From Halorientalis sp. LT38 (GTDB lineage Archaea; Halobacteriota; Halobacteria; Halobacteriales; Haloarculaceae): DNA of 64,000 bases. Shown here one piece after another: positions 1 through 8,751 of the stretch. A program made the position numbers and the translations under genes. The stretch covers positions 620,001 through 684,000 of the forward strand of contig NZ_JAYEZN010000001.1 in assembly GCF_037031225.1 (NCBI RefSeq), given 5' to 3'. The notes beneath the pieces were generated by a model, which was not told the DNA's origin, made no database searches, and worked only from the letters and a program-made list of their open reading frames with translations. Every line of letters starts with the position of its first letter. Position 1 is the first letter of the stretch.

Positions 1-1434
1 TATCACCTGACGAAGTACGACGACCGGACACAGGAGGTCGGCGTCGTCGTCCCGACGCCGACGGACGAACCGGTCTCCGAGACCGCCGCGCCCGTGTATC
101 CGACGGCCAACTGGCACGAGCGCGAGGCCTACGATCTGGTGGGGATCGAGTACGAGGGGCATCCGGACCTCGTGCGCATCCTCCTGCCCGAGACCTGGCA
201 GGGCCATCCGCTCGCGCGGGATTACGACCAGACGAACCCGCAGATCGTCCCGATCCGCGAGCACGTCAACCCGCTGGTCGACGATCAGCGCGAGGAATCC
301 GAGGGCGATCAGGACAAGATGTTCATCAACATCGGGCCCCACCACCCGGCGACCCACGGCGTCCTCCACATCGAGACGGTGCTGGACGGCGAGCAGGTGC
401 TCGATCTGGAACCCGACGTCGGCTACCTCCATCGCTGTGAGGAGCAGATGGCCCAGCAGTCGAACTACCGCCACGAGATCATGCCGTATCCCGACCGCTG
501 GGACTACACGGCGAACATGACCAACGAGTGGGCGTACGCGCGGGCGGCGGAGGATCTGGCCGACATCGACGTGCCCGACTACGCACAGGTGCTGCGGACG
601 ATGGGCGTCGAACTCTCGCGGATGACCGGCCACTTCCTCGCGCTGGGGACCTTCGCGCTCGACGTCTACGGCGACTTCACGGCCATCTTCCAGTACGCGT
701 TCCGGGACCGGGAGATCGCACAGGACATCCTCGAGGACCTCACCGGCCAGCGGATGATGTACAACTACTTCCGGCTTGGCGGGGTCGCCTGGGACCTCCC
801 GGAACCCCGCGCGGAGTTCTTCGACAAGATCCGGGCGTTCACGAACGCGCTGCCGGCGGCGCTGGAGGAGTACCACGACCTGCTCACGAGCAACGAGGTG
901 TTCCAGCTGCGAACCGTCGAGACGGGCATCCTGGAGCCAGCGGTCGCCAAAGACCACGGCGTGACCGGTCCCGTGGCTCGCGGGTCCGGCATCGACTACG
1001 ACGTCCGGCGCGACGACCCCTACGGCTACTACCCCGAACTCGACTGGGACGTCGTCACCCAGGACGGCTGCGACAACTACGCCCGGGTCCTCGTTCGGAT
1101 GCGCGAGGTCGAGGAGTCGGCGAAGATCGTCGATCAGTGCGTGGACCTGCTGGAGGACTGGCCAGAAGACGACCGCACGATCCAGTCGAACGTCCCGCGG
1201 ACGCTCAAACCCGACCCCGACACGGAGATCTACCGGGCCGTGGAAGGAGCGAAGGGCGAACTGGGCGTCTACATCCGCTCGGACGGGACCTCAAAGCCCG
1301 CGCGGTTCAAGATCCGGAGCCCCTGTTTCAACAACCTCCACGCGCTGCCGGAGATGGCGGAGGGCGAGTACCTCGCGGACATGATCGCGTCGCTGGGGAG
1401 TCTCGACATCGTTCTCGGAGAAGTCGATCGCTGA
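1..1434 (+). CDS. nuoCD: NADH dehydrogenase-like complex subunit CD (5' end outside window)
   Basis: This is a fused NuoC-NuoD subunit of the peripheral arm of the haloarchaeal complex I-like enzyme. NuoD forms part of the quinone pocket. The reading frame is open from base 1, so the start lies upstream. The first ~100 codons are the end of the NuoC domain, with the family stretch HEREAYDLVGI and then a GHPL motif. The NuoD part begins near base 322 with the GPHHPATHG signature that contains the quinone-binding His, and ends with the family-typical SLGSLDIVLGEVDR. The C-terminus looks intact. The next gene is nuoJ1; nuoH and nuoI, which normally follow in haloarchaea, are not here. Confidence 0.95.
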   Translation, partial: YHLTKYDDRTQEVGVVVPTPTDEPVSETAAPVYPTANWHEREAYDLVGIEYEGHPDLVRILLPETWQGHPLARDYDQTNPQIVPIREHVNPLVDDQREESEGDQDKMFINIGPHHPATHGVLHIETVLDGEQVLDLEPDVGYLHRCEEQMAQQSNYRHEIMPYPDRWDYTANMTNEWAYARAAEDLADIDVPDYAQVLRTMGVELSRMTGHFLALGTFALDVYGDFTAIFQYAFRDREIAQDILEDLTGQRMMYNYFRLGGVAWDLPEPRAEFFDKIRAFTNALPAALEEYHDLLTSNEVFQLRTVETGILEPAVAKDHGVTGPVARGSGIDYDVRRDDPYGYYPELDWDVVTQDGCDNYARVLVRMREVEESAKIVDQCVDLLEDWPEDDRTIQSNVPRTLKPDPDTEIYRAVEGAKGELGVYIRSDGTSKPARFKIRSPCFNNLHALPEMAEGEYLADMIASLGSLDIVLGEVDR

Positions 1435-1607
1435 CGCCGCCCTCGCGCGCGGCGCATTACGGCCGTTTCCCACTACCCATCAATTCTCTGTCTGGTCTTT
1501 CGCCCTCGCAATCGCGCGTATCCGGGGGGACGGCCCCGTCTCGGGGACGCTCGGACGAATCTGATAAAGAAATCTTCAAAGGCCCACCGATAGGAGAGTG
1601 ATGTAAG
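1435..1607 (+). promoter_or_regulatory. Spacer between nuoCD and nuoJ1 with possible promoter
   Basis: The spacer of 173 bases has no credible coding sequence in either strand and no remnant of nuoH or nuoI that I can recognise. An AT-rich stretch (GATAAAGAAATC, about 1563-1574) could be a TATA element for nuoJ1, and AGGAGAG at about 1592-1598 could be a ribosome binding site for the ATG at 1608. This would make nuoJ1-N a separately started transcript. Promoter call is weak. Confidence 0.35.
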
Positions 1608-1883
1608 ATGGCACTGTATGAAACTGCAGCGTTCGGGCTGTTCGCTCTGGTGACACTCGGGAGCAGCCTCGGCGTCGTCCTGTTACGGGACATGTGGCAC
1701 TCGGCGCTCATGCTGGGTGTCGCTTTGCTCAGCGTCGCGATCCACTACGTGATGTTGCGCGCGGAGTTCGTCGCCGCGATGCAGGTACTCGTGTACGTGG
1801 GCGGCGTGTTGATCCTGATCACCTTCGCCGTCATGCTCACCCGCCGGGAGGAGACGGCCGAGCCCAGTGAGGTGACGACATGA
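1608..1883 (+). CDS. nuoJ1: NADH dehydrogenase-like complex subunit J1 (N-terminal half of NuoJ)
   Basis: A 91-residue membrane subunit with three hydrophobic segments. It matches the first half of bacterial NuoJ: MWHSALMLGVALLSVA, then EFVAAMQVLVYVGGVLILITFAVMLT, which is the conserved NuoJ TM3 region. Haloarchaea split NuoJ into two genes, and this is the first. An AGGAGAG element lies about 10 bases ahead of the ATG. The stop overlaps the start of nuoJ2 by an ATGA junction at 1880-1883, so the two are translationally coupled. Confidence 0.93.
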   Translation: MALYETAAFGLFALVTLGSSLGVVLLRDMWHSALMLGVALLSVAIHYVMLRAEFVAAMQVLVYVGGVLILITFAVMLTRREETAEPSEVTT

Positions 1884-2218
1884 CGACGCGTCCGCGGCTG
1901 GCCGAGGGGATAAACTGGACGGCGGGCGTCGCCGCGATCGGCCTGTTCGCAGTACTGGCGGCCGTCTTCGCCACGTCCTCGTTCGGGTCCCCCGTCGGGT
2001 TCCCGGACGCCTCGGTCACGGCGGGCATCGGCTACGCCATGTTCGACCTCGTCGATATGACGGCCCACGCGAGCGAGGAGTTCCTCGTCTCGTTCATCGT
2101 CATCGCCGTCGCCCTCGACGCGGCGCTGGACGTCGCGGTCATGCTGGCAAAGCGCGAGGACGTCGACGTCGGCGTGCTCGCCGACGGCGGACAGGCCCCG
2201 AACGGAGGTGACCGCTGA
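1880..2218 (+). CDS. nuoJ2: NADH dehydrogenase-like complex subunit J2 (C-terminal half of NuoJ)
   Basis: A 112-residue protein with one transmembrane segment near residues 17-37 and a second near residues 68-90 (FLVSFIVIAVALDAALDVAVMLAKRE). The second carries the C-terminal NuoJ helix. It starts in an ATGA overlap with nuoJ1 and its stop overlaps nuoK by one base, so it sits in a tight operon. Identification rests mainly on position between nuoJ1 and nuoK; similarity in this half of NuoJ is generally weak. Confidence 0.88.
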   Translation: MTTRPRLAEGINWTAGVAAIGLFAVLAAVFATSSFGSPVGFPDASVTAGIGYAMFDLVDMTAHASEEFLVSFIVIAVALDAALDVAVMLAKREDVDVGVLADGGQAPNGGDR

Positions 2219-2520
2219 TGGTGCCGGCGGAGTACTACCTGCTGCTCTCGGCGGGCATGTTCTGCATCGGGCTGTTCGGGATCCTGACCCGACGGAACGC
2301 GCTGGTCTTTCTGATGTCCGTCGAGCTGATGCTCAACGCGGCCAACGTCAACCTCGTGGCCTTCTCCTTCCAGTGGGGGAACCTCACGGGGCAGGTGTTC
2401 TCCCTGTTCACGATGGCCCTGGCCGCCGCGGAGGTCGCCATCGGGATCGGCATCGTGCTCGTGCTCTACCGCAACTTCGCGGACATCGACGTGACGAAAC
2501 CGACGACAATGAGGTGGTAA
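2218..2520 (+). CDS. nuoK: NADH dehydrogenase-like complex subunit K
   Basis: A 100-residue protein of three transmembrane helices, the normal NuoK length. It has the family core: GLFGILTRRNALVFLMSVELMLNAANVNLVAF, with the conserved Glu in the second helix (SVELMLNA) and a further Glu in helix three (AAAEVAIGIGI). Both belong to the proton path along the membrane arm. The ATG overlaps the nuoJ2 stop and nuoL begins two bases after its stop. Confidence 0.96.
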   Translation: MVPAEYYLLLSAGMFCIGLFGILTRRNALVFLMSVELMLNAANVNLVAFSFQWGNLTGQVFSLFTMALAAAEVAIGIGIVLVLYRNFADIDVTKPTTMRW

Positions 2521-2521
2521 G

Positions 2522-4555
2522 ATGGTGAGTGCATTCGAGTTCGTACCGGCGATCGCGGTGCTGCCACTCGTATCGTTCGTAATCGCGCTTGCCTTCGGCA
2601 AGTGGATGCCAAAGCGGGGCGCGCTGGCCGGCATCTTCGCGACGGCCGGCTCCCTGCTCATCTCGATCTGGACCGCGCTGACGGTCGCGGGCATCCTCGG
2701 GTCGGAGACGGCCTATCACGAGGAGATCTGGACGTTCGCGACGGGCGTGAACACGTTCGATCTCACGCTCGGCATCTACATCGACCCGCTCTCCTCGCTG
2801 ATGCTGTTGATCGTCTCGCTGATCTCCGTGCTCGTGTTCGTCTTCTCGCTGGGGTACATGAACGACGAGGGCGAAACCGGGCTCCCGCGGTACTACGCCT
2901 CGCTCTCCCTGTTTAGCTTCAGCATGCTCGCCTTCGTCGTCGCGGACAACATCCTGATGGCGTTCATGTTCTTCGAGCTGGTGGGCCTGTGTTCGTTCCT
3001 GCTCATCGGCTTCTGGTTCCGCGAGGACGCGCCGCCGAGCGCCGCGAAGAAGGCCTTCCTGGTCACCCGCTTCGGTGACTTCTTCTTCCTGATCGGCGTC
3101 GTCGGCATCTTCGCCACCTTCGGCACGGGCCTGTTCGTCACGGACGCGGGCTTCCCGCACCTGGCCGAACTCGCGCTCGAGGGCGGCGAGAGCTTCTTCG
3201 GCTTCGACGCGCAGACCTGGTTCACGATCCTGGGCCTGCTCGTGCTGGGCGGCGTCGTCGGCAAGTCGGCGCAGTTCCCCCTGCACACCTGGCTGCCCGA
3301 CGCGATGGAGGGTCCGACCCCCGTCTCGGCGCTGATCCACGCGGCGACGATGGTCGCGGCCGGCGTCTACCTCGTCGCGCGCATGTACGGGTTCTACCTG
3401 CTGACGCCGACGACGATGGCCATCATCGCACTGATCGGCGGCTTCACCGCGCTGTTCGCGGCGTCGATGGGCGTCGTCAAGCAGGAACTCAAGCAGGTGC
3501 TGGCGTACTCCACCATCTCCCAGTACGGGTACATGATGCTCGCGCTGGGCTCGGGCGGGTACGTCGCAGCGGTCTTCCACCTGACCACCCACGCAATCTT
3601 CAAGGCGCTGCTCTTCCTCGGCGCGGGGTCGGTCATCATCGCCATGCACCACAACGAGAACATGTGGGACATGGGCGGGCTGAAGGAGAAGATGCCCGTC
3701 ACCTACTGGACCTTCCTCTCGGGCTCGCTCGCGCTCGCGGGCATCGTCCCGTTCGCGGGCTTCTGGTCCAAGGACGAAGTGCTGTACGAGGCGCTGATCC
3801 ACGGCCTCGGGAGTCCGGTCCTGCTGGTCGCGTGGGCGATGGGCCTGCTCGCGGTCTTCCTGACCGGCTTCTACACCTTCCGGATGGTCTTTCTCACCTT
3901 CCACGGTGAACCCCGGACGGACACCGCGGAGGATCCCCACGGCGTGGGCTGGAACGTCAAGTTCCCGCTCGCGGTGCTCGGGATCCTCGCGGCGACCATC
4001 GGCTTCATCAACATGGTGCCGGTGGCGAAGCTGACCGGGCTGGAGATCGACTACCTCCACAAGTGGCTGGTCGGCTCCGAAGTGGTCAACGCGGAGTTCC
4101 TGACTGGCCTGCACGTGTACGAGGAACTGCTCCCCTACGAGTCCGCGTACATCGCGGGCGGGGAGATCCCGACGCTGCTCATCTCGGCGGCCCTGTCGCT
4201 GGGGCTGGCGCTGGCCGGTGCCGGGCTGGCCTACCGACTCTACAACGTCGCAGAGCCGGTCGAACATACGAAGAAACTCGGCGGATTCCGGACGGTGCTC
4301 ATGCACAACTACTACCAGGACGAGTATCAGGTATGGCTCGCGGAGGGCGTCACCCTTCCGCTGGCCCGCGCGGCGGACACGTTCGATCAGGGAATCATCG
4401 ACGGCGTGGTCAACGGGATCAGTAGCGTGAGCCTCTTCTCGGGCGATCGCGTCCGACGGATCCAGACCGGCGTCGTCTCCAACTACGCGGCCCTGCTGAC
4501 CATCGGGCTCGCGCTCCTGTTGATCGCCTTCGGCGTCATCGGGGGGTGGTTCTGA
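2522..4555 (+). CDS. nuoL: NADH dehydrogenase-like complex subunit L (antiporter-like)
   Basis: A 677-residue proton-pumping subunit at the far end of the complex I membrane arm, of normal NuoL length. It has about 16 hydrophobic helices. Visible signatures are FFELVGLCSFLLIGFW (the TM5 Glu), KSAQFPLHTWLPDAMEGPTPVSALIHAATMV in overlapping pieces at about 257-285 (pump Lys and broken helix), and the KQVLAYSTISQYGYM region with the later pump Lys. The C-terminal part has the long amphipathic lateral helix region and a final transmembrane anchor. Its stop overlaps the nuoM start (ATGA at 4552-4557). Confidence 0.97.
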   Translation: MVSAFEFVPAIAVLPLVSFVIALAFGKWMPKRGALAGIFATAGSLLISIWTALTVAGILGSETAYHEEIWTFATGVNTFDLTLGIYIDPLSSLMLLIVSLISVLVFVFSLGYMNDEGETGLPRYYASLSLFSFSMLAFVVADNILMAFMFFELVGLCSFLLIGFWFREDAPPSAAKKAFLVTRFGDFFFLIGVVGIFATFGTGLFVTDAGFPHLAELALEGGESFFGFDAQTWFTILGLLVLGGVVGKSAQFPLHTWLPDAMEGPTPVSALIHAATMVAAGVYLVARMYGFYLLTPTTMAIIALIGGFTALFAASMGVVKQELKQVLAYSTISQYGYMMLALGSGGYVAAVFHLTTHAIFKALLFLGAGSVIIAMHHNENMWDMGGLKEKMPVTYWTFLSGSLALAGIVPFAGFWSKDEVLYEALIHGLGSPVLLVAWAMGLLAVFLTGFYTFRMVFLTFHGEPRTDTAEDPHGVGWNVKFPLAVLGILAATIGFINMVPVAKLTGLEIDYLHKWLVGSEVVNAEFLTGLHVYEELLPYESAYIAGGEIPTLLISAALSLGLALAGAGLAYRLYNVAEPVEHTKKLGGFRTVLMHNYYQDEYQVWLAEGVTLPLARAADTFDQGIIDGVVNGISSVSLFSGDRVRRIQTGVVSNYAALLTIGLALLLIAFGVIGGWF

Positions 4556-6102
4556 TGCTGGTCGAACTGCTGATCCTGTTCGCGCTGATGGCCGCCGGCC
4601 TGGTCTTCGTCGTCCCCGACGAGTACGCCGGGAAGTTCGCCGCCGTGCTCAGCCTCGTGCCAGTCGGCATCAGCCTCTGGATGTACAGCGTCTTCGAGGC
4701 CTCGGGCAACGCACTGCTGGCCGACAGCGAACTCGCCTTCGAGACGATGGCGAGCTGGATCACGCTCGGGCCGTACGCCGTCAACTGGCACGTCGGCCTC
4801 GACGGCGTGAGCATGCCGCTGATCGTGCTGACGACGATCCTGACGACGCTGGCGATCGTCAGCGCCTGGACGCCCATCGACGAGCGCCAGTCGCAGTTCT
4901 ACGGCCTGATCCTGTTCATGCAGGCCGCGCTCATCGGCGTCTTCGCGGCGCTCGATTTCCTCCTGTGGTTCGTCTTCTGGGAGGGCGTCCTCGTGCCGAT
5001 GTACTTCCTCATCGGCGTCTGGGGCGGTCCGCGCCGGAAGTACGCCGCGATCAAGTTCTTCGTCTACACGAACGTGGCGAGCCTGGTGATGTTCGCCGGG
5101 TTCTTCGCGCTCGTCTTCGGGCTGGGCGACTCGATCACGTCGCTCGGTCTGCCGGAGATCGCACAGGCGCTGAACGCCGGGCAGCTGGGTAGCGTCGCCG
5201 GCTTCGGTCCCGGCATCGTGAAGCTGGCCGCGTTCGCGGCGCTGTTCTTCGGCTTCGCGGTCAAGGTGCCGGTCGTCCCCTTCCACACGTGGCTGCCGGA
5301 CGCCCACGTCGAGGCGCCGACGCCGGTGTCGGTGCTGCTGGCGGGCGTCCTGCTGAAGATGGGGACCTACGCACTGCTGCGGTTCAACTTCACGATGCTC
5401 GCGGACGTGGCGCGCGCCAACGCCGAACTGATCGCCATCTTCGCGGTCGTCTCGGTGATCTACGGTGCGCTGCTGGCCCTGGCCCAGAAGGACCTCAAGC
5501 GGATCGTCGCGTACTCGTCCATCTCGTCGATGGGCTACGTCATCCTGGGGCTGATCGCCTTCACGCCCCACGGACTCGGCGGCGCGACGTTCCAGATGGT
5601 CAGCCACGGCCTGATCTCCGGGCTGATGTTCATGGCCGTCGGCGTCATCTACAACGAGACGCACACCCGGATGATCGGCGACATGTCCGGGATGGCGGAT
5701 CGGATGCCCGTCACCGCGGGCGTGTTCGTCGCCGCGGCCTTCGGCTACATGGGCCTGCCGCTCATGTCCGGGTTCGCGGCCGAGGTGCTCGTGTTCATGG
5801 GCTCGTTCCAGTCGCAGGTGTACGCCAGCTCGTGGGCGGCACCGCTGTTTACCGGGATCGCGATGTTCGGCATCGTGATCGTCGCGGGCTACCTGCTGCG
5901 GGCGATGCAGATGACGCTGTTCGGGCCCTTCCGGCTCGAGACCGACTACGACGTGGGTCGCGCGCCGATCCAGGACGTGGCGCCGCTGTTCGTACTGCTG
6001 GCGCTCGTCATCGCGCTGGGCGTCGCGCCCGACCTGTTCTACACGATGATCCAGGACGCGGTGGTCGACATGACCGCCCTCGGCCTGGGAGGTGGTGCAT
6101 AG
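4555..6102 (+). CDS. nuoM: NADH dehydrogenase-like complex subunit M (antiporter-like)
   Basis: A 515-residue proton-pumping membrane subunit. Family marks are FFWEGVLVPMYFLIGVWGG (conserved Glu in TM5), the VPVVPFHTWLPDAHVEAPTPVSVLLAGVLLKMG stretch (split here for length: FHTWLPDAHVEAPTPVS, then LLAGVLLKMG) and KRIVAYSSISSMGYV. I start at the ATG at 4555, which overlaps the nuoL stop. A GTG three codons earlier (4546) is also in frame but less likely. nuoN starts immediately after the stop. Confidence 0.96.
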   Translation: MLVELLILFALMAAGLVFVVPDEYAGKFAAVLSLVPVGISLWMYSVFEASGNALLADSELAFETMASWITLGPYAVNWHVGLDGVSMPLIVLTTILTTLAIVSAWTPIDERQSQFYGLILFMQAALIGVFAALDFLLWFVFWEGVLVPMYFLIGVWGGPRRKYAAIKFFVYTNVASLVMFAGFFALVFGLGDSITSLGLPEIAQALNAGQLGSVAGFGPGIVKLAAFAALFFGFAVKVPVVPFHTWLPDAHVEAPTPVSVLLAGVLLKMGTYALLRFNFTMLADVARANAELIAIFAVVSVIYGALLALAQKDLKRIVAYSSISSMGYVILGLIAFTPHGLGGATFQMVSHGLISGLMFMAVGVIYNETHTRMIGDMSGMADRMPVTAGVFVAAAFGYMGLPLMSGFAAEVLVFMGSFQSQVYASSWAAPLFTGIAMFGIVIVAGYLLRAMQMTLFGPFRLETDYDVGRAPIQDVAPLFVLLALVIALGVAPDLFYTMIQDAVVDMTALGLGGGA

Positions 6103-7620
6103 ATGATCCCACTCCAGACGTCGAACACGTTGCCGGACTGGGCGGCGCTGGCCCCTGCACTCTTGCTCGGGCTGACCGCGCTCGCCCTGTTCCTGGTCGA
6201 TAGCATCGACTCCGACGACCGCTCGCCGGCCCTGCTCGCCGGCCTCGCGACCGGCGGCTCGGTGCTCGCGATGGCCGTCACGGGCTGGTTCCTGGTCGCC
6301 GGGACCGGGATGCCGCGCACGGGCGGCGAACTGAGCCTCTTCGGCGGCCAGCTGGTCGTCGACGGGATGAGCCTGTTCTTCACGTTCGTCTTCACGAGCG
6401 TGGCGGCGCTCGTCTCCGTCGCGAGCTACGACTACCTGGCCGACCGGCCCCACCAGGCCGAGTACTACTCGCTGTTGCTGCTCGCGACCACCGGGATGAC
6501 GGTGATGGCCTCGGCCAACAGCCTCGCGACGGCGTTCGTCGCGCTCGAACTGTCGAGCCTCCCGTCCTACGGGCTGGTCGCCTACCTCAAGGACAACCGC
6601 GGGAGCGTCGAAGCGGGGATGAAGTACTTCCTGATCGGCGCGCTCTCCTCGGCGGTGCTGGTCTACGGGATCAGCCTGGTCTACGCGGCCACGGGCGCGC
6701 TGCAGTTCGGCGGCGTCGCCGACGCGGTCGGCGGCGTTGAGAACACGGGCGTCCTCGGCATCGGGATCCTGATGGTGATGGGGGGGTTCGCCTTCAAGAC
6801 CGCCTCCGTGCCCTTCCACTTCTGGGCGCCGGAGGCCTACGAGGGCGCGCCGGCACCCATCTCCGGGTTCCTCTCGTCGGCCTCGAAGGCCGCCGGGTTC
6901 GTGCTCGCGTTCCGCGTGTTCGTCACCGCCTTCCCGCTCGAGGCGGTCGCCGCCACCATCGACTGGGCGCTTGCCTTCACCGTGCTCGCGCTGGTGACGA
7001 TGACGCTCGGGAACTTCGCCGCGGCCACCCAGGAGAACGTCAAGCGGATGCTGGCGTACTCCTCGATCGGCCACGCCGGCTACGCCCTGATCGGCCTGGC
7101 TGTGCTGACGGGGACGGCCGACCCTGGCTACGCCCTGGGCGCGAGCATGCTCCACCTGTTCGTCTACGGGTTCATGAACACCGGCGCGTTCCTGTTCGTC
7201 GCACTCGTCGAGCACTGGGGCGTCGGTCGGACCTTCGAGGACTACAACGGCCTCGGTGAACAGGCGCCCATCGCCTCCTTCGCGATGACCATCTTCCTGT
7301 TCAGCCTCGCGGGCCTGCCGATCGGCGGCGGCGCGCTCTCGAAGTGGGCGCTCCTGTCGGCCACCGCCAGCGCCGCGACGTTCTCGGCCTGGCTGCTGGC
7401 CGGCGCGCTCATCGTCAACAGCGCGCTCTCGCTGTTCTACTACTCCCGGGTCGTCAAGGCCATGTGGATCGAAGACGCGACCGGCGACTTCGAGGTCACG
7501 TCCCACCCGGCCGGCCTCTACGCCGCGATCGTCGTCGCGGCCGTCGCGACCTTCCTCCTGCTCCCCGCCTTCGGCCTCGTCTCGGGGACCGCCTACGACG
7601 CCGCCTCGGCGCTGTTCTGA
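6103..7620 (+). CDS. nuoN: NADH dehydrogenase-like complex subunit N (antiporter-like)
   Basis: A 505-residue membrane subunit, the third antiporter-like member of the Nuo membrane arm and the last gene of the cluster. Signatures: ALELSSLPSYGLVAYL (Glu of TM5), AFKTASVPFHFWAPEAYEGAPAPISGFL (here FHFWAPEAYEGAPAPIS) and KRMLAYSSIGHAGYALIG. A typical FSLAGLPIGGGALSKW segment follows near residue 400. The start codon follows the nuoM stop directly. Downstream is a hairpin-rich non-coding stretch. Confidence 0.96.
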   Translation: MIPLQTSNTLPDWAALAPALLLGLTALALFLVDSIDSDDRSPALLAGLATGGSVLAMAVTGWFLVAGTGMPRTGGELSLFGGQLVVDGMSLFFTFVFTSVAALVSVASYDYLADRPHQAEYYSLLLLATTGMTVMASANSLATAFVALELSSLPSYGLVAYLKDNRGSVEAGMKYFLIGALSSAVLVYGISLVYAATGALQFGGVADAVGGVENTGVLGIGILMVMGGFAFKTASVPFHFWAPEAYEGAPAPISGFLSSASKAAGFVLAFRVFVTAFPLEAVAATIDWALAFTVLALVTMTLGNFAAATQENVKRMLAYSSIGHAGYALIGLAVLTGTADPGYALGASMLHLFVYGFMNTGAFLFVALVEHWGVGRTFEDYNGLGEQAPIASFAMTIFLFSLAGLPIGGGALSKWALLSATASAATFSAWLLAGALIVNSALSLFYYSRVVKAMWIEDATGDFEVTSHPAGLYAAIVVAAVATFLLLPAFGLVSGTAYDAASALF

Positions 7621-7677
7621 GGCCGCGGCTGATTTTCATTCAATCGCGCTGTTCGCGGCTCACTCCGCTCGCCGTTC

Positions 7678-7817
7678 GCACCTTTCGAGATGCTCCTTTC
7701 AGTCGCATCTCGCTGCTCGCGGCTCACGGGTCGAGGCGCACGGGCTTCGCCCGTTCGCCTAACGAGGGCTCACCTCGCTCGCACTTTTCGAGACCTTCGC
7801 TCCGGTCGCGTCTCGCT
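7678..7817. repeat. Two imperfect 37-bp direct repeats, each forming a hairpin
   Basis: Non-coding region after nuoN. Unit 1 is 7678-7714 and unit 2 is 7781-7817; both begin GCAC.TTTCGAGA and end TCTCGCT. Unit 1 folds as CGAGATGC (7686-7693) with GCATCTCG (7705-7712). Unit 2 folds as CGAGAC (7789-7794) with GTCTCG (7810-7815). One stem position differs by a paired change (T-A in unit 1, C-G in unit 2). The stretch between also holds short palindromes such as CGGGCTTCGCCCG. It may act in transcript termination or be a dispersed haloarchaeal intergenic repeat. Confidence 0.5.
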
Positions 7818-7857
7818 ACCGACACACTTTCCGCACAGGCGTCCCTCGGTCCGCCCG

Positions 7858-8730
7858 ATGAAGTGGCGGTGTGAGTACTGTGGGAAGCCCCACGAGCGCA
7901 ACGATCCGCCCTGTGACAACTGCGGGCACAGCGAGTTCGAGAAGGCGGTCGTCCCGATGGCGCCAGAGGCCGACGACGACGAGCGGACGACCACCCACGC
8001 CTGGATCTGCACCGAGTGCGGGAACGACCACCCCAAACACACACCGCCCTGCGACCGCTGCGGGAACGCCACGCTGGAGCGCCGGGAACTCAGCTACGAC
8101 GAGGACGAGATCGTCCGGGAGATGCTCGACGACGGGACCCGCAGCCCCTCTGCGGACGTGGGCTACCTGGAGGTGCTGGACGCCAAACTCGTGGCCATGT
8201 TCCTCGGCGTCGGTGCGCTCGTCGTCCTCCTGGCGCTGGGATTCCTCGGCGTGATCTACCTCCCCGGTATCTCGCCGACGCCGCCGGTGCCCGGGAACGC
8301 AACGGCCGCGGACGGACTCGGCCTCGCAGCCGTCGAGACGAGCTACGTCGAGTCGCTGAACGGCCACCGCGCGGCGGCGGGGTACGACGAGTTGACCGCA
8401 GACGAGAACGTGGCCGCCGCCGCGACGTACGTCAACCAGCGGGTGGTCCGGGCCGAGTACGGCGAGCGCGACGAGCCCGGGGTGAGCCGCGACGCGATCA
8501 GCGACCGACTCGACGGCGCGTGCGAGGGGGGCTTCGACCCGGCCACGTTCTCTTACGACCCGGACCGAAGCGGTGGGCTGCCCGACACCGAAGGCGAACT
8601 CGGTGGGCAACTGGCCGACAGCTACGCGGGCGGCGGCTCGGAGTTCGCCGACGCGCCCGAGGGCCTGGTGGGGGTGGACGTCCACGCGGCGCCGGACGGA
8701 CGGCTCTACGTGACGCAGGTGACCTGCTGA
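7858..8730 (+). CDS. Membrane protein with two zinc ribbons and a CAP/SCP-like outer domain
   Basis: A 290-residue protein; I start at the ATG at 7858 because the first Cys pair begins at residue 5. It has two similar zinc-ribbon units (CEYCGK..CDNCGH, then CTECGN..CDRCGN), an acidic linker, one transmembrane helix at about 115-140 and an outward domain of about 135 residues. The outer domain opens with SYVESLNGHRAAAGYDELTADENVAAAATYVNQR, recognised in pieces (LNGHRAAAGYDEL; VAAAATYV) as the first helices of a CAP (SCP/PR1-like) domain. Two cysteines in the outer part (CEGG and the final C) could pair. Function unknown; the ribbons would be cytoplasmic. Confidence 0.7.
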   Translation: MKWRCEYCGKPHERNDPPCDNCGHSEFEKAVVPMAPEADDDERTTTHAWICTECGNDHPKHTPPCDRCGNATLERRELSYDEDEIVREMLDDGTRSPSADVGYLEVLDAKLVAMFLGVGALVVLLALGFLGVIYLPGISPTPPVPGNATAADGLGLAAVETSYVESLNGHRAAAGYDELTADENVAAAATYVNQRVVRAEYGERDEPGVSRDAISDRLDGACEGGFDPATFSYDPDRSGGLPDTEGELGGQLADSYAGGGSEFADAPEGLVGVDVHAAPDGRLYVTQVTC

Positions 8731-8751
8731 AAACGAGTCGCCGCGCCGCGA

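Noticed and set aside
2408-4306. Long open frame on the minus strand opposite nuoK/nuoL
   Set aside because: It reads as arginine- and glutamate-rich low-complexity protein, is the mirror of nuoL in GC-rich DNA and has no family features. nuoL is certain.
4483-7506. 1007-codon open frame opposite nuoM/nuoN
   Set aside because: It is rich in Arg, Asp, His and Gln with no domain, as expected from the reverse strand of membrane protein genes; nuoM and nuoN are clear.
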